From Verrucomicrobiota bacterium (GTDB taxonomy: Bacteria > Verrucomicrobiota > Verrucomicrobiia > Limisphaerales > Pedosphaeraceae), in contig JAJPHR010000053.1 of NCBI GenBank assembly GCA_021325145.1, forward strand, positions 22,194 to 86,193: a DNA stretch of 64,000 bases. The letters run 5' to 3'. Position 1 is the stretch's first letter, and each line of letters opens with the position of its first letter. Below the pieces are notes generated by a model. The model searched no databases. It worked only from the letters and a program-made list of their open reading frames with translations, and had not been told where the DNA came from. The position numbers and the translations under genes are program-made. Positions 43,477-54,278 of this stretch are shown piece after piece.

Positions 43477-44760
43477 ATGAAGAAATACTTCCTCCTCCTG
43501 ACCACTTGTGCGGCCACCCTGGCCGGAAGCCTCGTCGCGCATGCGGCGGACACCATCAAAGTCGGCATTCTCCATTCCCTCAGCGGCACGATGGCCATTA
43601 GCGAAACCTCCCTGCGTGACGTTTTGCTTTTTGCCTTCGATGAGATTAACCAGGCCGGCGGCATCAAGATCGGCGACAAGAGCTACATGATCGAACCGGT
43701 CATCGTCGACGGCGCCTCCAACTGGCCGCTGTTCGCGGAAAAAGCCAAACAACTCCTCGAAGAGGACAAGGTGGCCGTGGTTTTCGGCTGCTGGACATCC
43801 GTCAGCCGCAAATCCGTGCTGCCGGTCTTCGAAAAGGACAATGGAATGCTCTTTTATCCAGTGCAATATGAAGGCGAGGAGCTGTCCAAGAACATTTTCT
43901 ACACCGCTGAAGCCGTGAACCAGCAGGCGACTCCCGCCGTGGATTACCTGCTCGCGCACGGGAAGAAAAAGTTCTACCTGATCGGCACTGACTACGTGTA
44001 TCCACAGACCACCAATCTCATCCTGTATAAATACCTGCTGCTGCACGGCATCAAGCTCGAAGACATCGGCGGCGGCCTGCGCAAGGATGATTCCGGCAAG
44101 GTCATTTCCGCCGGCAAATACACGCCTTTCGGCCATACCGACTATCAACAGATCGTTTCGGAAATCAAACAGTTCGCCGCCAGCGGCGATGCCTGCGTCA
44201 TCAACACCATCAACGGGGATTCCAACGTTCCCTTCTTCAAGGAAGTTGCCGCGGCGGGCCTGACGCCGGCGGATTGTCCGGTGGTTTCATTCAGCCTGGC
44301 GGAAGACGAATTGCGCGCCCTGCCCACCAAGGACCTCGTCGGGGAACTTGGTTGCTGGACTTATTTCATGTCGATCAACTCCTCCGGGAACAAAGGCTTC
44401 CTGAAGAGGTGGAACAACTGGCTTGAAACCGAGAACCATCCGGGCGTGGTCAAGGAAAAGCGCGCCGTGGACAGCCCGATGGTGCTTTCCTATGACGGCG
44501 TTTACCTGTGGAAAGCAGCGGCCGAGAAAGCTGGCTCATTCGATGTGGACAAGGTCCGCGAAACGCTCGAAGCGGGCGTCAGCTTTGATGGTCCCGGGGG
44601 CAAGATCACCATGCAGAAGAATCATCATGCCACCAAGAATGTTTACATTGGCGAGACGCGCGCCAACGGCCAATTCAAGATCCTTAAATCCTACGATGGA
44701 ATCGAGGGCGAGCCGTTCCTGTTGAAGGGACTGGATGACAAGCTGGCCTCGATGAAGTGA
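43477..44760 (+). CDS. urtA: Urea ABC transporter, substrate-binding protein
   Basis: 427 residues. A signal peptide ([19 protein letters not shown]) precedes [20 protein letters not shown], the start of a type I periplasmic amide-binding protein. [19 protein letters not shown] and [19 protein letters not shown] are strongly characteristic of UrtA and distinguish it from branched-chain amino-acid binders. It delivers urea to UrtBC. A 12-bp hairpin lies right after the gene, which may raise its expression relative to the permeases. Confidence 0.95.
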   Translation: MKKYFLLLTTCAATLAGSLVAHAADTIKVGILHSLSGTMAISETSLRDVLLFAFDEINQAGGIKIGDKSYMIEPVIVDGASNWPLFAEKAKQLLEEDKVAVVFGCWTSVSRKSVLPVFEKDNGMLFYPVQYEGEELSKNIFYTAEAVNQQATPAVDYLLAHGKKKFYLIGTDYVYPQTTNLILYKYLLLHGIKLEDIGGGLRKDDSGKVISAGKYTPFGHTDYQQIVSEIKQFAASGDACVINTINGDSNVPFFKEVAAAGLTPADCPVVSFSLAEDELRALPTKDLVGELGCWTYFMSINSSGNKGFLKRWNNWLETENHPGVVKEKRAVDSPMVLSYDGVYLWKAAAEKAGSFDVDKVRETLEAGVSFDGPGGKITMQKNHHATKNVYIGETRANGQFKILKSYDGIEGEPFLLKGLDDKLASMK

Positions 44761-44814
44761 GCCACGTGAGGCTGCCATCTTTTGCCTCGCCTGAGCCCTT
44801 GCAAACTGAAATCG

Positions 44815-44844
44815 AAGGGGCGGAGCTTTTCGCTCCGCCCCTTT
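44815..44844 (+). terminator. Strong hairpin between urtA and urtB
   Basis: A perfect 12-base stem AAGGGGCGGAGC / GCTCCGCCCCTT with a TTTTC loop is followed by only a short T run. It sits between the binding-protein gene and the first permease gene, where partial termination or mRNA protection is common in ABC operons. Confidence 0.75.
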
Positions 44845-44912
44845 CGCGCAAAGGAGTTCAGCGCTCCGCCCAAGACGAGATAGTGATAGCACTTCGACAG
44901 CGCCGAAGTTCC

Positions 44913-46682
44913 ATGCCCTCAGCTTCTCCAACATCGCTTGCGCTAAAATCACTGGGCCGCCTGGTATTCGCCTGCCTCCTCTTTGTCGCGCCACTTCGGC
45001 TTTGCGCCGCGCCCGATGATGCCGCCGTCCGGCAAAAGCTGGCTGGGGTAATCCTGAGCGAGGGGCCGGAACAGCAAAAACTCCTCACCGAGCTTGCCGA
45101 CTCGGGATCCAAGATTGCGCGCGACGTTCTGGTCGCGTGGACGCGCGATGGGGTTTATGTGTACGAAGCTCCGGACAAATCGAAAACGCCAATCCTGTTG
45201 GAAGAGCAACAGGATACCAGCGGCAAGTCACGAGGCATCCGTATTGCCGATGGCCAGCCGCTCAAGGATGCCCAGGGGGCGGAACTGCGATTTACCTCGA
45301 CCGATCTCACCCCGGCAGACACTGACATGACGTTGCGCAGCGCCATCCAGCAGACGCTGAATGCGCTGGCGCTTTCCGACCCGGACGTGGACGCGCGACG
45401 CTCCGCCGTGCTGAAGCTCGGCAATTCCCAAAAGAAAGACTCCTTCACTCTTTTGCAAGCCCGGCTCGGCCGCGAAACCGATGCGAGCGTGCTCAAGGCG
45501 ATCCACGAAGCCATGGCTTTGCTGCAACTCGCCGATTCCGACCCCAAGGTGCAGTCCGCCGCCGTGGATCAGCTCGCGCGCCTGAGCGCCATTGGGTCAT
45601 TGGACAGTCTTAAACGCCTGGCGACGAAAGCCGATTGTCCGCCGGAGGTCGCGCGATCAGCCGCCAGGGCCATCAAATCCATTGAGGATCATATCTGGTG
45701 GGTTAATTTCTTCGGCACCATCTTTCACGGACTGAGCCTCGGCTCAATTTTGCTCGTGGTCGCGCTGGGCCTGGCCATCACCTTCGGTTTGATGGGCATC
45801 ATCAACATGGCGCATGGCGAAATGATCGCGGTGGGCGCGTACACCTGCTATGTGGTCCAAAATCTATTCGGAGCGGGCTTCGGATTCTCCATTACGCTTC
45901 CTTTCTCCTTCGGGAGCAAACCGATCAGTTTCGGCCTCCACCTTCCCGGCCTGAACGCCACCGGTTGGACTTACGAAAGCTATTTCCTGTTTGCTCTGCC
46001 CCTGAGTTTTATCATGGCGGCGCTGGCTGGATTGCTCATTGAACGCACGGTGATCCGGTTCCTTTACCGCCGTCCGCTCGAATCGCTGCTGGCCACGTGG
46101 GGAGTATCACTGGTCATGCAGCAATGTTTCCGCATGGTGTTCGGCGCGAATAATGTCCAGGTCAATTCGCCTTCCTGGCTGCTCGGCCATTTTTCGATTG
46201 GCGATGTCGGCTTCGGTTATAATCGCGTCTTTGTCATTTGTTTTGCGGCGGTGATTGTCGTCGGGACCTGGCTCTTGCTGACGAAGACGCCGCTGGGGCT
46301 GCTCATCCGGGCGGTGATGCAAAACCGCAACATGGCCGCGTGCATGGGCGTGCGCACTTATCGCGTGAACATGCTCACGTTCGCTTTCGGTTCCGGTCTT
46401 GCGGGGCTTGCCGGGGCTTTCCTCTCACAGATCGGCAATGTCGGCCCGAGCCTGGGGCAGACCTATATCGTGGATAGTTTCATGACCGTGGTTGTGGGCG
46501 GAGTTGGCAGCATTGTCGGCACGGTTTATTCGGCGGTGGGCATCGGCACGGCTGACCAGGTGCTTCAGCAACTCACCGGTTCACCGGTTACCGGCAAGAT
46601 CGTGGTGCTGATCACGATCATCCTCTTTCTGCAATGGAAGCCCGGTGGCCTCTTCGCAACGCGCAGCCGCAGCCTGGATTAA
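44913..46682 (+). CDS. urtB: Urea ABC transporter, permease UrtB
   Basis: 589 residues from the ATG at 44913 ([20 protein letters not shown]), which gives a signal-like N-terminus; a GTG at 44757 would read through the hairpin and is unlikely. The first ~260 residues are an exported, helical, HEAT-like extension typical of UrtB. From ~265 there are about eight hydrophobic helices of the LivH type ([40 protein letters not shown]). It forms the channel with UrtC. Confidence 0.93.
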   Translation: MPSASPTSLALKSLGRLVFACLLFVAPLRLCAAPDDAAVRQKLAGVILSEGPEQQKLLTELADSGSKIARDVLVAWTRDGVYVYEAPDKSKTPILLEEQQDTSGKSRGIRIADGQPLKDAQGAELRFTSTDLTPADTDMTLRSAIQQTLNALALSDPDVDARRSAVLKLGNSQKKDSFTLLQARLGRETDASVLKAIHEAMALLQLADSDPKVQSAAVDQLARLSAIGSLDSLKRLATKADCPPEVARSAARAIKSIEDHIWWVNFFGTIFHGLSLGSILLVVALGLAITFGLMGIINMAHGEMIAVGAYTCYVVQNLFGAGFGFSITLPFSFGSKPISFGLHLPGLNATGWTYESYFLFALPLSFIMAALAGLLIERTVIRFLYRRPLESLLATWGVSLVMQQCFRMVFGANNVQVNSPSWLLGHFSIGDVGFGYNRVFVICFAAVIVVGTWLLLTKTPLGLLIRAVMQNRNMAACMGVRTYRVNMLTFAFGSGLAGLAGAFLSQIGNVGPSLGQTYIVDSFMTVVVGGVGSIVGTVYSAVGIGTADQVLQQLTGSPVTGKIVVLITIILFLQWKPGGLFATRSRSLD

Positions 46683-46687
46683 GTTTC

Positions 46688-47860
46688 ATGCGACGCACCG
46701 CGACAAAATTCGAAAACTGGGGCGTGGTCATCGCCGCCGCGATTTTGCTCGTGATTCTGCCCGGCTTCAATGCGTTCGTGCCGGAAGGCAGCTTCCTGCA
46801 TGTCAGCAATTTCACGATCAACGTTTATGGGAAATATCTCTGTTACGGCATCCTCGCGCTGAGCGTGGACCTGCTCTGGGGCTACACGGGGTTGTTGAGC
46901 CTCGGCCAGGCGCTCTTCTTCGCGCTCGGCGGTTACATGATGGGCATGTATCTCATGCGCATGATCGGCGACCTCGGCCAGTATCATCAACCGATCCCTG
47001 ATTTCCTGGTGTTTCTCGGCTGGAGCAAATTGCCGGTGTTCTGGCGGCCATTTTCCAGTTTTCCTTTTGCGCTGTTGATGGCTTTCCTGCTGCCCGGGGT
47101 GCTGGCTTTCCTCTTTGGCTCGCTGGCGTTCCGCTCGCGCATTCGCGGCGTTTATTTCTCGATTCTGACCCAGGCGCTTACCTACGGCGCTTGCCTGCTC
47201 TTTTTCCGAAACAGTTTGCTCCTCGGCGGCAACAACGGTTTCACCGATTTCAAATTCATCCTCGGCTTCGACAATCGGGCTCCGGCCACTCAACGCGGTC
47301 TTTACGAAATCAGCGCCTTCGTGCTGCTGCTCGTTTACCTGGCGTGCCGCTGGTTGAGCCGGACCAAGTTCGGCCTTGTGCAGCAGGCGATCCGCGATAG
47401 CGAAAACCGCGTGCTGTTCAGCGGCTACGCCGCGGCGCATTACAAGCTGTTTGTATTCGTGCTGTGCTCATTCATCGCGGCCATCGGCGGCGTGCTCTAC
47501 GTTCCGCAAGTCGGGATCATCAATCCCAGCGAAATGGCGCCGGACAAATCATTGGAGGCGGTCGTGTGGGTCGCGGTCGGCGGTCGCGGAACCTTGATCG
47601 GCCCGATCATCGGGGCGATTGGCGTCAATGCGCTGAAAAGCTGGGCGACCCGCGCCTATCCCGACATGTGGTTGCTGATCCTGGGCACGTTATTCGTGCT
47701 GGTGACGATCTTCATGCCCAGGGGAATTGTCGGATTGCCGGAGCAATTGCGCGCGCTCAAGCGCCGCGTCCAGGCAAAACCGGCCACCGCCCCGATCGTG
47801 GATGCGAAACCCGGGTTGGCGAGTCCCGAATCCGCCACCTCCAACAAGAGCGGACTATAA
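46688..47860 (+). CDS. urtC: Urea ABC transporter, permease UrtC
   Basis: 390 residues of the LivM type with about nine membrane helices. Conserved stretches are [40 protein letters not shown] and [20 protein letters not shown]. The ATG at 46688 follows urtB by five bases, and urtD begins one base after its stop, so the genes are tightly packed. The C-terminal tail is Ala/Pro-rich. Confidence 0.95.
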   Translation: MRRTATKFENWGVVIAAAILLVILPGFNAFVPEGSFLHVSNFTINVYGKYLCYGILALSVDLLWGYTGLLSLGQALFFALGGYMMGMYLMRMIGDLGQYHQPIPDFLVFLGWSKLPVFWRPFSSFPFALLMAFLLPGVLAFLFGSLAFRSRIRGVYFSILTQALTYGACLLFFRNSLLLGGNNGFTDFKFILGFDNRAPATQRGLYEISAFVLLLVYLACRWLSRTKFGLVQQAIRDSENRVLFSGYAAAHYKLFVFVLCSFIAAIGGVLYVPQVGIINPSEMAPDKSLEAVVWVAVGGRGTLIGPIIGAIGVNALKSWATRAYPDMWLLILGTLFVLVTIFMPRGIVGLPEQLRALKRRVQAKPATAPIVDAKPGLASPESATSNKSGL

Positions 47861-47861
47861 C

Positions 47862-48635
47862 ATGAGTGGGCGCAAAGAATTCATTTTGACGCTTGAAGGA
47901 GTGAACAAGGCGTTCGAGGGATTCAAGGCCATCAATGAGTTGAATTTTTACATGGATGCCGGAGAACTCCGGGTGATCATCGGCCCGAACGGCGCGGGCA
48001 AGAGCAGCATGCTCGACCTCATCACCGGACGCACCCGCCCCGACACGGGCAGGATCGAGTTCGGAAAGAACACCGATCTGACACGGCTCAACGAGTACGA
48101 AATCAATCGCCTGGGCATCGGGCGCAAATTCCAGACGCCGTCGGTTTATACGGACCACACGGTGTTCGAGAACGTGCTGCTGTCGCTGAAAGGACCGCGC
48201 AGCGTTTTTTCGTCGTTGTTCCATCGCACCACCGCCGCGCAACGCAGCCGGATCGACGAAGTGTTGAACACAGTGGGATTGGCGGCGCGGGCGGACTGGA
48301 AAGCGGGCGCGCTCAGCCACGGCCAGAAACAATGGCTGGAGATCGGCATGTTGATCGCGCAGGACCCGAAGCTCCTGCTCGTGGACGAACCCGCCGCCGG
48401 CATGACCGACGAGGAAACGCACAAGACCGGGCAGTTGCTCCTCAGCCTCGAAGGCAAGCACAGCATCGTGGTGATCGAGCATGACATGACGTTCGTCCGC
48501 CAACTCGCGCGCAAGGTCACTGTGCTCCACCAGGGCACGGTCCTTTGCGAAGGCACCGTGGACCAGGTCCAGAACAATGAACGAGTCATTGAAGTTTACC
48601 TGGGCCGGAAACATGAGCCGAAACGGCACCTATGA
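47862..48635 (+). CDS. urtD: Urea ABC transporter, ATP-binding protein UrtD
   Basis: 257 residues. Walker A is GPNGAGKSS (41-49), the signature region is ALSHGQKQWLEIGMLIAQDP and Walker B is LLLVDEPAAGMTDEE. LSHGQ in place of LSGGQ is usual for UrtD and LivG. IGRKFQTPSVYTDHTVFENV is a further UrtD hallmark. The ATG is at 47862. Its end overlaps urtE by four bases. Confidence 0.95.
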   Translation: MSGRKEFILTLEGVNKAFEGFKAINELNFYMDAGELRVIIGPNGAGKSSMLDLITGRTRPDTGRIEFGKNTDLTRLNEYEINRLGIGRKFQTPSVYTDHTVFENVLLSLKGPRSVFSSLFHRTTAAQRSRIDEVLNTVGLAARADWKAGALSHGQKQWLEIGMLIAQDPKLLLVDEPAAGMTDEETHKTGQLLLSLEGKHSIVVIEHDMTFVRQLARKVTVLHQGTVLCEGTVDQVQNNERVIEVYLGRKHEPKRHL

Positions 48636-49345
48636 GCGCCCCCGCACCATTGCTTAGCGTCAGCCGATTGAATGCCGCTTACGACGGCTCCCAAATTCTC
48701 CGCGATGTTTCGATCACGCTTTCCGAAAAGCAGGTGGTTGCGTTCATGGGCCGCAACGGCGTCGGCAAGACCACGACGCTCAAGTGCATCGTTGGGTTGA
48801 TGAAACCCGTGAGCGGAGACATTCAACTCGGCGGCGTGCCGCTCAACAGCCTGCGCTCCGAAGATCGTGCCCGCGCCGGCATCGGCTACGTGCCGCAAGG
48901 CCGGGACATTTTTCCGAACCTGACCGTTTGGGAGAACCTCCGCATCAGCCTGGTTGTCCACGGCCGCAAGGCCAACGGCGAGGTGGATCGCGTCCTCCAA
49001 CTCTTTCCCGTCCTGAAAGACATGCTCAAGCGCAAAGGCGGTGTGCTCAGCGGCGGACAACAACAGCAACTGGCCATTGCCCGCGCGTTGCTCACCAATC
49101 CCAAAGTGCTGATCCTTGACGAACCCACGGAAGGCATTCAGCCGAATATCATTGATCAAATTGGCGAAACTCTCGTTCGCATACGGAGTGAAGGCAAAAT
49201 GAGCATTCTGCTGGTCGAGCAGTATCTTGATTTTTGCATGGGTGTCGCGGACGGATTTTACGTCATGGACCGGGGGGCCATTGTGGCCGGGGGCCCGATT
49301 GCGAACTTGAACGAGAGTATCGTCAAGCAGTATCTAACGGTATGA
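48632..49345 (+). CDS. urtE: Urea ABC transporter, ATP-binding protein UrtE
   Basis: 237 residues. Walker A is GRNGVGKTT (40-48), the signature is LSGGQQQQLAIARALLTNPK and Walker B is VLILDEPTEGIQPNIID. GYVPQGRDIFPNLTVWENLR is typical of UrtE and LivF. It overlaps both neighbours by four bases, the downstream one being ureD; transport and urease genes are thus translationally linked. Confidence 0.95.
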   Translation: MSAPAPLLSVSRLNAAYDGSQILRDVSITLSEKQVVAFMGRNGVGKTTTLKCIVGLMKPVSGDIQLGGVPLNSLRSEDRARAGIGYVPQGRDIFPNLTVWENLRISLVVHGRKANGEVDRVLQLFPVLKDMLKRKGGVLSGGQQQQLAIARALLTNPKVLILDEPTEGIQPNIIDQIGETLVRIRSEGKMSILLVEQYLDFCMGVADGFYVMDRGAIVAGGPIANLNESIVKQYLTV

Positions 49346-50196
49346 CGAACTCGCCCGTTTGCCGCCTTGAGGCTTCCCATTTGCAAAGTGGCTGGGGCGG
49401 GTTGGAGGTGGAAGTGGTTTCGCGCCAGAGCGCCGTGGTTTCAGCGTGGGCGGCAAGTCCGCTTAAAATTTTAGTTCCGCGCCCCCGTGGCCCGAGTGTT
49501 TGGGCCTATTTGAGCAGCTTTGGCGGAGGATTGGTTGCGGGGGACGAAACGAACGTCACGCTGACTGTCGGCCCCAAGGCGCGCTGCTTTGTCAGCACCC
49601 AGGCTTCCACCAAGGTTTATCGCAACCCCGGTTTCCGTCCGTGCGGGCACCGTCTTAAAGCGACGTTGGCGGAAGACTCGCTCCTGGTGCTTGCTCCCGA
49701 TCCGGTGCAGGCATTCGCCGGATCCGGTTACGAGCAACGCCAGGAATTCCATCTCCAGCCCCGCAGTGGGCTCGTGCTGCTCGACTGGGTCTGTTCCGGG
49801 CGTGTCGCGCGCGGCGAACGCTGGGCGTTCCGCCGTTTTCAAAGCCGCAATGAAATCATGCTCGATGGCCAGCGGTTGTTGCTCGATTCGCTTTTGCTCG
49901 ATCCCGCCGATGGCCCATTCGAAGATCCCTGCCGGATGGGGCGATACAATTGCCTGGCCTTGGTGTTGTTGTTGGGTGAACCGTTGCGTCAGGCGGCGGC
50001 GTCCTTACTGGAGTCTGTCGCGGCCCGTCCCGTCCCCCGCCGGGCCTCGTTGGCACTCAGCGCCAGCCCGTCGGCCCAGGGCGCAGTGCTTCGAGTCGCG
50101 GGCGAGAACGTCGAGGACGTCCGCAATGAAATCCACCGGCTCCTTGATTTTCTTCCGGCGCTTTTGCACGATGACCCTTGGCAACGTAAATGGTAA
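49342..50196 (+). CDS. ureD: Urease accessory protein UreD
   Basis: 284 residues. Motifs include NVTLTVGPKARCFVSTQAST-KVY, LAPDPVQAFAGSGYEQRQEF and GLVLLDWVCSGRVARGERWAF, all typical of UreD/UreH. It serves as the scaffold that holds UreF and UreG on the apo-urease during nickel insertion. The ATG at 49342 overlaps the urtE stop. Confidence 0.94.
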   Translation: MTNSPVCRLEASHLQSGWGGLEVEVVSRQSAVVSAWAASPLKILVPRPRGPSVWAYLSSFGGGLVAGDETNVTLTVGPKARCFVSTQASTKVYRNPGFRPCGHRLKATLAEDSLLVLAPDPVQAFAGSGYEQRQEFHLQPRSGLVLLDWVCSGRVARGERWAFRRFQSRNEIMLDGQRLLLDSLLLDPADGPFEDPCRMGRYNCLALVLLLGEPLRQAAASLLESVAARPVPRRASLALSASPSAQGAVLRVAGENVEDVRNEIHRLLDFLPALLHDDPWQRKW

Positions 50197-50225
50197 TCCC
50201 GGAAGCGAATCCGAACTGATCCAGC

Positions 50226-50984
50226 ATGCACCTTTCTCCCCGTGAAATCGACAAGCTCCTGCTGCACAACGCGGGATTCCTGGCCCAGAAGCGGCTCGCG
50301 CGCGGGTTGCGCCTCAATTACCCGGAAGCGGTGGCGTTGATTGCCGCGCAATTGCTCGAGTTCATCCGCGACGGGCGGAGTGTCGCTGAACTGATGAATC
50401 TTGGCCGGCAGTTTCTCGGACGGAACCAGGTCATGGCCGGTGTGCCGGAGATGCTCGCCGAGGTGCAGGTCGAAGGCACGTTCCCGGACGGCTCCAAGCT
50501 CGTGACCGTGCATCATCCCATTGCCGCCGAGAACGGCAACCTTGCGCTGGCGCTACAAGGCAGTTTTCTTCCGGTGCCGGCCCTGGCGCTTTTTCTCCCG
50601 GAACCGGAGCCGATCGAACCCGGCGCGTATGAGATTCAGCCGGGCGAGGTCGAACTCAATGCGGGGCGTGAGAGCATCAGTTTGGCGGTAACCAACCTGG
50701 GCGACCGTCCGGTGCAGGTCGGCAGCCATTATCATTTCATTGAAACCAATGCCGAATTGCGCTTCGACCGCGCAAAGGCGTACGGCAAACGCCTCGATAT
50801 TCCCGCCGGCACGGCGGTGCGCTTCGAACCCGGCGAAACAAAGACGGTGCGTTTGGTCGATATTGCCGGGAAGCGTGTCATTCGCGGCGGCAACAACCTC
50901 GCGGATGGTCCCGTCTCAGCGGAGAATCAACGTGCTGCGTTGACGCGGGCCAAAAACGCCGGGTTCGCGCACCAGGAGGATTGA
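50226..50984 (+). CDS. ureAB: Fused urease gamma/beta subunit
   Basis: 252 residues joining two subunits. Residues 1-~100 are UreA-like ([60 protein letters not shown]), and ~125-230 are UreB-like ([60 protein letters not shown]). The connecting stretch is Pro/Glu-rich. Similar fusions are known in Helicobacter and in some Actinobacteria. The stop lies three bases before the ureC ATG. Confidence 0.95.
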   Translation: MHLSPREIDKLLLHNAGFLAQKRLARGLRLNYPEAVALIAAQLLEFIRDGRSVAELMNLGRQFLGRNQVMAGVPEMLAEVQVEGTFPDGSKLVTVHHPIAAENGNLALALQGSFLPVPALALFLPEPEPIEPGAYEIQPGEVELNAGRESISLAVTNLGDRPVQVGSHYHFIETNAELRFDRAKAYGKRLDIPAGTAVRFEPGETKTVRLVDIAGKRVIRGGNNLADGPVSAENQRAALTRAKNAGFAHQED

Positions 50985-50986
50985 CG

Positions 50987-52699
50987 ATGGCCTACAAGAT
51001 GCAACGTTCCCATTATGCCGACATGTTCGGGCCGACCACGGGCGACCGGGTGAGGCTGGGCGATACGTCCCTCGTGCTGGAAGTCGAGCGTGACCATACT
51101 GCTTATGGCGACGAATGTAAGTTCGGCGGCGGAAAAGTGCTGCGCGAAGGCATGGGCCAGGCGGCCGGCGTAAGCCAGGCCGAAGCATTGGATTGTGTGA
51201 TCACCAACGCCTTGGTCGTGGATTACAGCGGCATTTACAAGGCGGACATCGGCATCAAGAACGGATTGATTTCGGGCATCGGCAAAGCGGGCAATCCTGA
51301 CGTCATGGCGGGAGTAACGCCCGGAATGATCGTCGGCGTCACCACCGAAGTCATCGCGGGCGAAGGCTTGATTCTCACGGCGGGAGGCATCGATACGCAC
51401 ATTCACTACATTTGCCCGCAACAGGCTTTTGAAGCAATCGCCGCGGGATTGACCACCATGGTTGGAGGAGGCACGGGCCCGGCCACCGGCACCTGTGCCA
51501 CGACCTGCACTCCCGGCGCGAACCACATCCGCATGATGTTGCAGGCCACCGACAACCTGCCGCTCAACTTTGGCTTCACGGGCAAGGGCAACACCGCGTC
51601 GCCGCCCGGCCTGCCCGAGCAGATTCTGGCCGGGGCCGTGGGGCTCAAGCTGCATGAGGATTGGGGCACCAGCCCTGCCGCCATTGATTGTTGCCTGCGC
51701 GTCGCTGACGAACATGACGTGCAGGTTACCATCCACACGGACACGCTGAACGAATCCGGCTTTGTGGATGCCACCATCGCCGCGCTCAAGGGGCGCACGA
51801 TTCACACCTATCACTCCGAAGGCGCCGGCGGTGGTCATGCGCCGGACATCATTCGCATTTGCGGCGAGTCGAACGTCCTGCCCAGCTCCACCAATCCCAC
51901 CCGGCCGTACACGGTTAATACGATTGATGAACACCTGGACATGCTGATGGTTTGCCACCATCTGGATCCCGGCCTGCCTGAGGACGTGGCCTTTGCGGAG
52001 AGTCGTATCCGCGGCGAAACCATCGCCGCCGAGGACATTCTGCACGATCTGGGCGCCATCAGCATGATGAGTTCGGATTCCCAGGCGATGGGAAGAATCG
52101 GCGAGGTCATCACGCGGACCTGGCAAACGGCCGACAAAATGCGCCAGCAAAGGGGATCGCTCCCGGGTGACGGTCGCAACGACAATGGCCGCATCAAACG
52201 TTACATCGCCAAATACACCGTCAACCCGGCCATTTCCCATGGCATGGCCCACCTCATTGGTTCGGTCGAAGTCGGGAAGCTGGCCGACCTGGTGCTTTGG
52301 AAGCCTGCATTCTTTGGCGCAAAGCCCGAATTGGTCATCAAAGGCGGAGTCATCGCATGGTCGCAAATGGGCGATCCCAATGCCTCCATTCCCACGCCCC
52401 AGCCGGTTTTCATGCGTCCGATGTTCGGCGCTTTCGGTTCCGCGCCCGGTCTCAATTCCGTCAGCTTCGTCAGCCGCCTTTGCCAGGAAAAGGGTGTGGC
52501 GGCGGGTTACGGTTTGGCCAAGCGCATCGAGGCAGTTCGGGGTTGTCGCAACCTCGGCAAGAAGGACATGAAATGGAACGATGCCACACCGCGCATCACG
52601 GTTGATCCCGAGACCTACGAGGTGAGGGCAGACGGGGAATTGCTGGCATGCGAACCGGCCCGCGTGCTCGCACTGGCTCAACGCTACTATTTGTTTTGA
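50987..52699 (+). CDS. ureC: Urease alpha subunit
   Basis: 570 residues, normal length. The nickel centre is recognisable: HIHYICPQQ supplies two His, GLKLHEDWG contains Lys221 that is carbamylated to bridge the two Ni ions, [13 protein letters not shown] and [15 protein letters not shown] carry further His, and [19 protein letters not shown] contains the mobile-flap histidine region. It hydrolyses urea to ammonia and carbamate in the cytosol. The ATG at 50987 has a good Shine-Dalgarno (AGGAGGA) six bases upstream; TTG at 50981 is too close to it. Confidence 0.97.
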   Translation: MAYKMQRSHYADMFGPTTGDRVRLGDTSLVLEVERDHTAYGDECKFGGGKVLREGMGQAAGVSQAEALDCVITNALVVDYSGIYKADIGIKNGLISGIGKAGNPDVMAGVTPGMIVGVTTEVIAGEGLILTAGGIDTHIHYICPQQAFEAIAAGLTTMVGGGTGPATGTCATTCTPGANHIRMMLQATDNLPLNFGFTGKGNTASPPGLPEQILAGAVGLKLHEDWGTSPAAIDCCLRVADEHDVQVTIHTDTLNESGFVDATIAALKGRTIHTYHSEGAGGGHAPDIIRICGESNVLPSSTNPTRPYTVNTIDEHLDMLMVCHHLDPGLPEDVAFAESRIRGETIAAEDILHDLGAISMMSSDSQAMGRIGEVITRTWQTADKMRQQRGSLPGDGRNDNGRIKRYIAKYTVNPAISHGMAHLIGSVEVGKLADLVLWKPAFFGAKPELVIKGGVIAWSQMGDPNASIPTPQPVFMRPMFGAFGSAPGLNSVSFVSRLCQEKGVAAGYGLAKRIEAVRGCRNLGKKDMKWNDATPRITVDPETYEVRADGELLACEPARVLALAQRYYLF

Positions 52700-52703
52700 A
52701 ACC

Positions 52704-53465
52704 ATGGACGTGTTCGGCCAAACGGCATCCCTCTCGACCCGCGCAGGTTTCCTGGCCGGCACACCTCCTTTAAGCAACCTTGCGCCTGGGGAAAAGGCAG
52801 GTCAAAACGACTGGCAGCTGTGGCAACTGGCTGACTCGGCTTTTCCCACTGGAGGTTTCGCTCATTCCGGCGGGCTTGAAGCGGCTTGGCAGCATGGTGA
52901 ACTCGCCAACCGCGCCGCACTCGCTGCGTTCATCGAGGCAAGCCTTCGCCAGTTCGGACGCGGGTCGCTTCCGCTTGTAACCGGCGCTTACGATGAGCCC
53001 GAGCGGCTCAACGACCTCGACCGTCTATGCGAAAACTTTCTCATCAATCACGTCGCCAATCGCGCCAGCCGGCTTCAAGGCCGCGCTTTGTTGGCCTCGA
53101 CTGAGCGCATTTTTGGCGCGTCTGCGCCGTCATGGTCCCTTCGTTCCGCGGACCGCCAGCCACCGTACGGGCACCTGGCGCCGGTCTTTGGCGCTCTGGC
53201 TGCGCATCTCCATCTTGGCCGCGAACAGGCGGCGCGGTTAAGCCTCTTTCTGCATTTGCGGGGATTGCTCGCGAGCGCTGTGCGCCTGGGCATCGTTGGT
53301 CCGCTCGAAGCCCAGGCGTTGCAGCATCGGTTGGGGTCGCAGGCAGAAGAGGTTTTGCAGCACTGCCAGGACCTGCCGGCGGAAGAAATTGCCCAAACTG
53401 CGCCACTCCTCGATCTCTGGCAGGGAGCGCAGGACCGGTTGTATTCCCGGCTGTTCCAAAGCTAA
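52704..53465 (+). CDS. ureF: Urease accessory protein UreF
   Basis: 253 residues. The core motif LADSAFPTGGFAHSGGLEAA lies at about residues 43-62, followed by the all-helical UreF fold (SLFLHLRGLLASAVRLGIVG, AQTAPLLDLWQGAQDRLYSRLFQS). The N-terminal ~35 residues are variable. UreF binds UreD and gates nickel delivery by UreG. The ATG at 52704 is four bases after the ureC stop; no ureE lies between them. Confidence 0.93.
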   Translation: MDVFGQTASLSTRAGFLAGTPPLSNLAPGEKAGQNDWQLWQLADSAFPTGGFAHSGGLEAAWQHGELANRAALAAFIEASLRQFGRGSLPLVTGAYDEPERLNDLDRLCENFLINHVANRASRLQGRALLASTERIFGASAPSWSLRSADRQPPYGHLAPVFGALAAHLHLGREQAARLSLFLHLRGLLASAVRLGIVGPLEAQALQHRLGSQAEEVLQHCQDLPAEEIAQTAPLLDLWQGAQDRLYSRLFQS

Positions 53466-53471
53466 CTCTCC

Positions 53472-54215
53472 ATGCACACGAACCACGATCACGGGCCGCC
53501 CGGCCACACTCACGACCCGCTCGAACACCCCGGCCACTTTCACGAGCGCGAACCGACTTTGGCGCGCGATTTCAGCCGGCGCGCCTTCACTGTCGGCGTG
53601 GGCGGCCCCGTCGGCAGCGGCAAGACCGCGCTCATGCTGGCGTTGTGCCGCAATCTGCGCGACCGAATGAACATCGCCGCGGTCACCAACGACATTTTCA
53701 CGAAGGAGGATGGCGAGTTCCTGATTCGCAACCAGGCTTTGGAAGCCAGCCGCATCCGCGCGGTCGAGACCGGCGGCTGTCCGCATGCGGCCATCCGCGA
53801 GGACATTTCCGCGAACTTGCTGGCGCTGGAGGAATTGCACAGTCAGTTCAGCCCGGAATTGTTGCTGATCGAATCGGGCGGGGACAACCTGGCCGCACAC
53901 TTCAGCCGCGAATTGGCCGACTATACCATCTATGTGATCGATGTGGCTGGCGGAGACAAAATCCCGCGCAAAGGCGGCCCGGGCATCACTCAATCCGACC
54001 TGCTGGTGATCAACAAGACCGACCTGGCCGAAGCGGTGGGCGCGGATTTGCGGGTGATGGATCGCGATGCGCAGGCCATGCGCGGCAACGGCCCGGTGGT
54101 ATTCGCTCAGGTCCGGCACGGGGTGGGCGTGGAAGCGATTGTGGGCCACATTCAGCACGCCTGGCAGCATGCCGCCGCCGTCCCGCATCGCCATTCGTCC
54201 GAGCCCGCCATGTGA
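53472..54215 (+). CDS. ureG: Urease accessory GTPase UreG, histidine-rich
   Basis: 247 residues. The P-loop GGPVGSGKT is at 44-52; [28 protein letters not shown] (CPH metal site), [20 protein letters not shown] and [14 protein letters not shown] complete the UreG family set. The first 24 residues hold eight histidines, and the last 25 hold five, so both ends could bind nickel. It is the last gene of the cluster; a family-B repeat begins in its stop codon. Confidence 0.95.
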   Translation: MHTNHDHGPPGHTHDPLEHPGHFHEREPTLARDFSRRAFTVGVGGPVGSGKTALMLALCRNLRDRMNIAAVTNDIFTKEDGEFLIRNQALEASRIRAVETGGCPHAAIREDISANLLALEELHSQFSPELLLIESGGDNLAAHFSRELADYTIYVIDVAGGDKIPRKGGPGITQSDLLVINKTDLAEAVGADLRVMDRDAQAMRGNGPVVFAQVRHGVGVEAIVGHIQHAWQHAAAVPHRHSSEPAM

Positions 54216-54278
54216 GTAGGGCAGTCCCCTGCCCGGCAGTCGGCGCGCACGAAGTGACGCGCCCTGCCGAAATAGGAT
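54215..54278. repeat. Repeat B2 (REP-like element)
   Basis: A copy of the B1 element with a shortened first arm (GTAGGGCAG-TCCC-CTGCCC, GTCGGCGCGCACGAAGTGAC, GCGCCCTGCC). It starts in the ureG stop codon and lies between convergent genes, which suits a terminator or boundary role. Confidence 0.8.

Noticed and set aside
44757..44912. GTG start for urtB overlapping the urtA stop
   Set aside because: It would place a 12-bp GC-rich hairpin inside the coding region and add 52 residues before a clear signal-like N-terminus; the ATG at 44913 fits better.
50927..52777. 616-codon open frame antisense to ureC
   Set aside because: ureC is unmistakable on the other strand; the antisense translation has no known motif and no ribosome-binding site.
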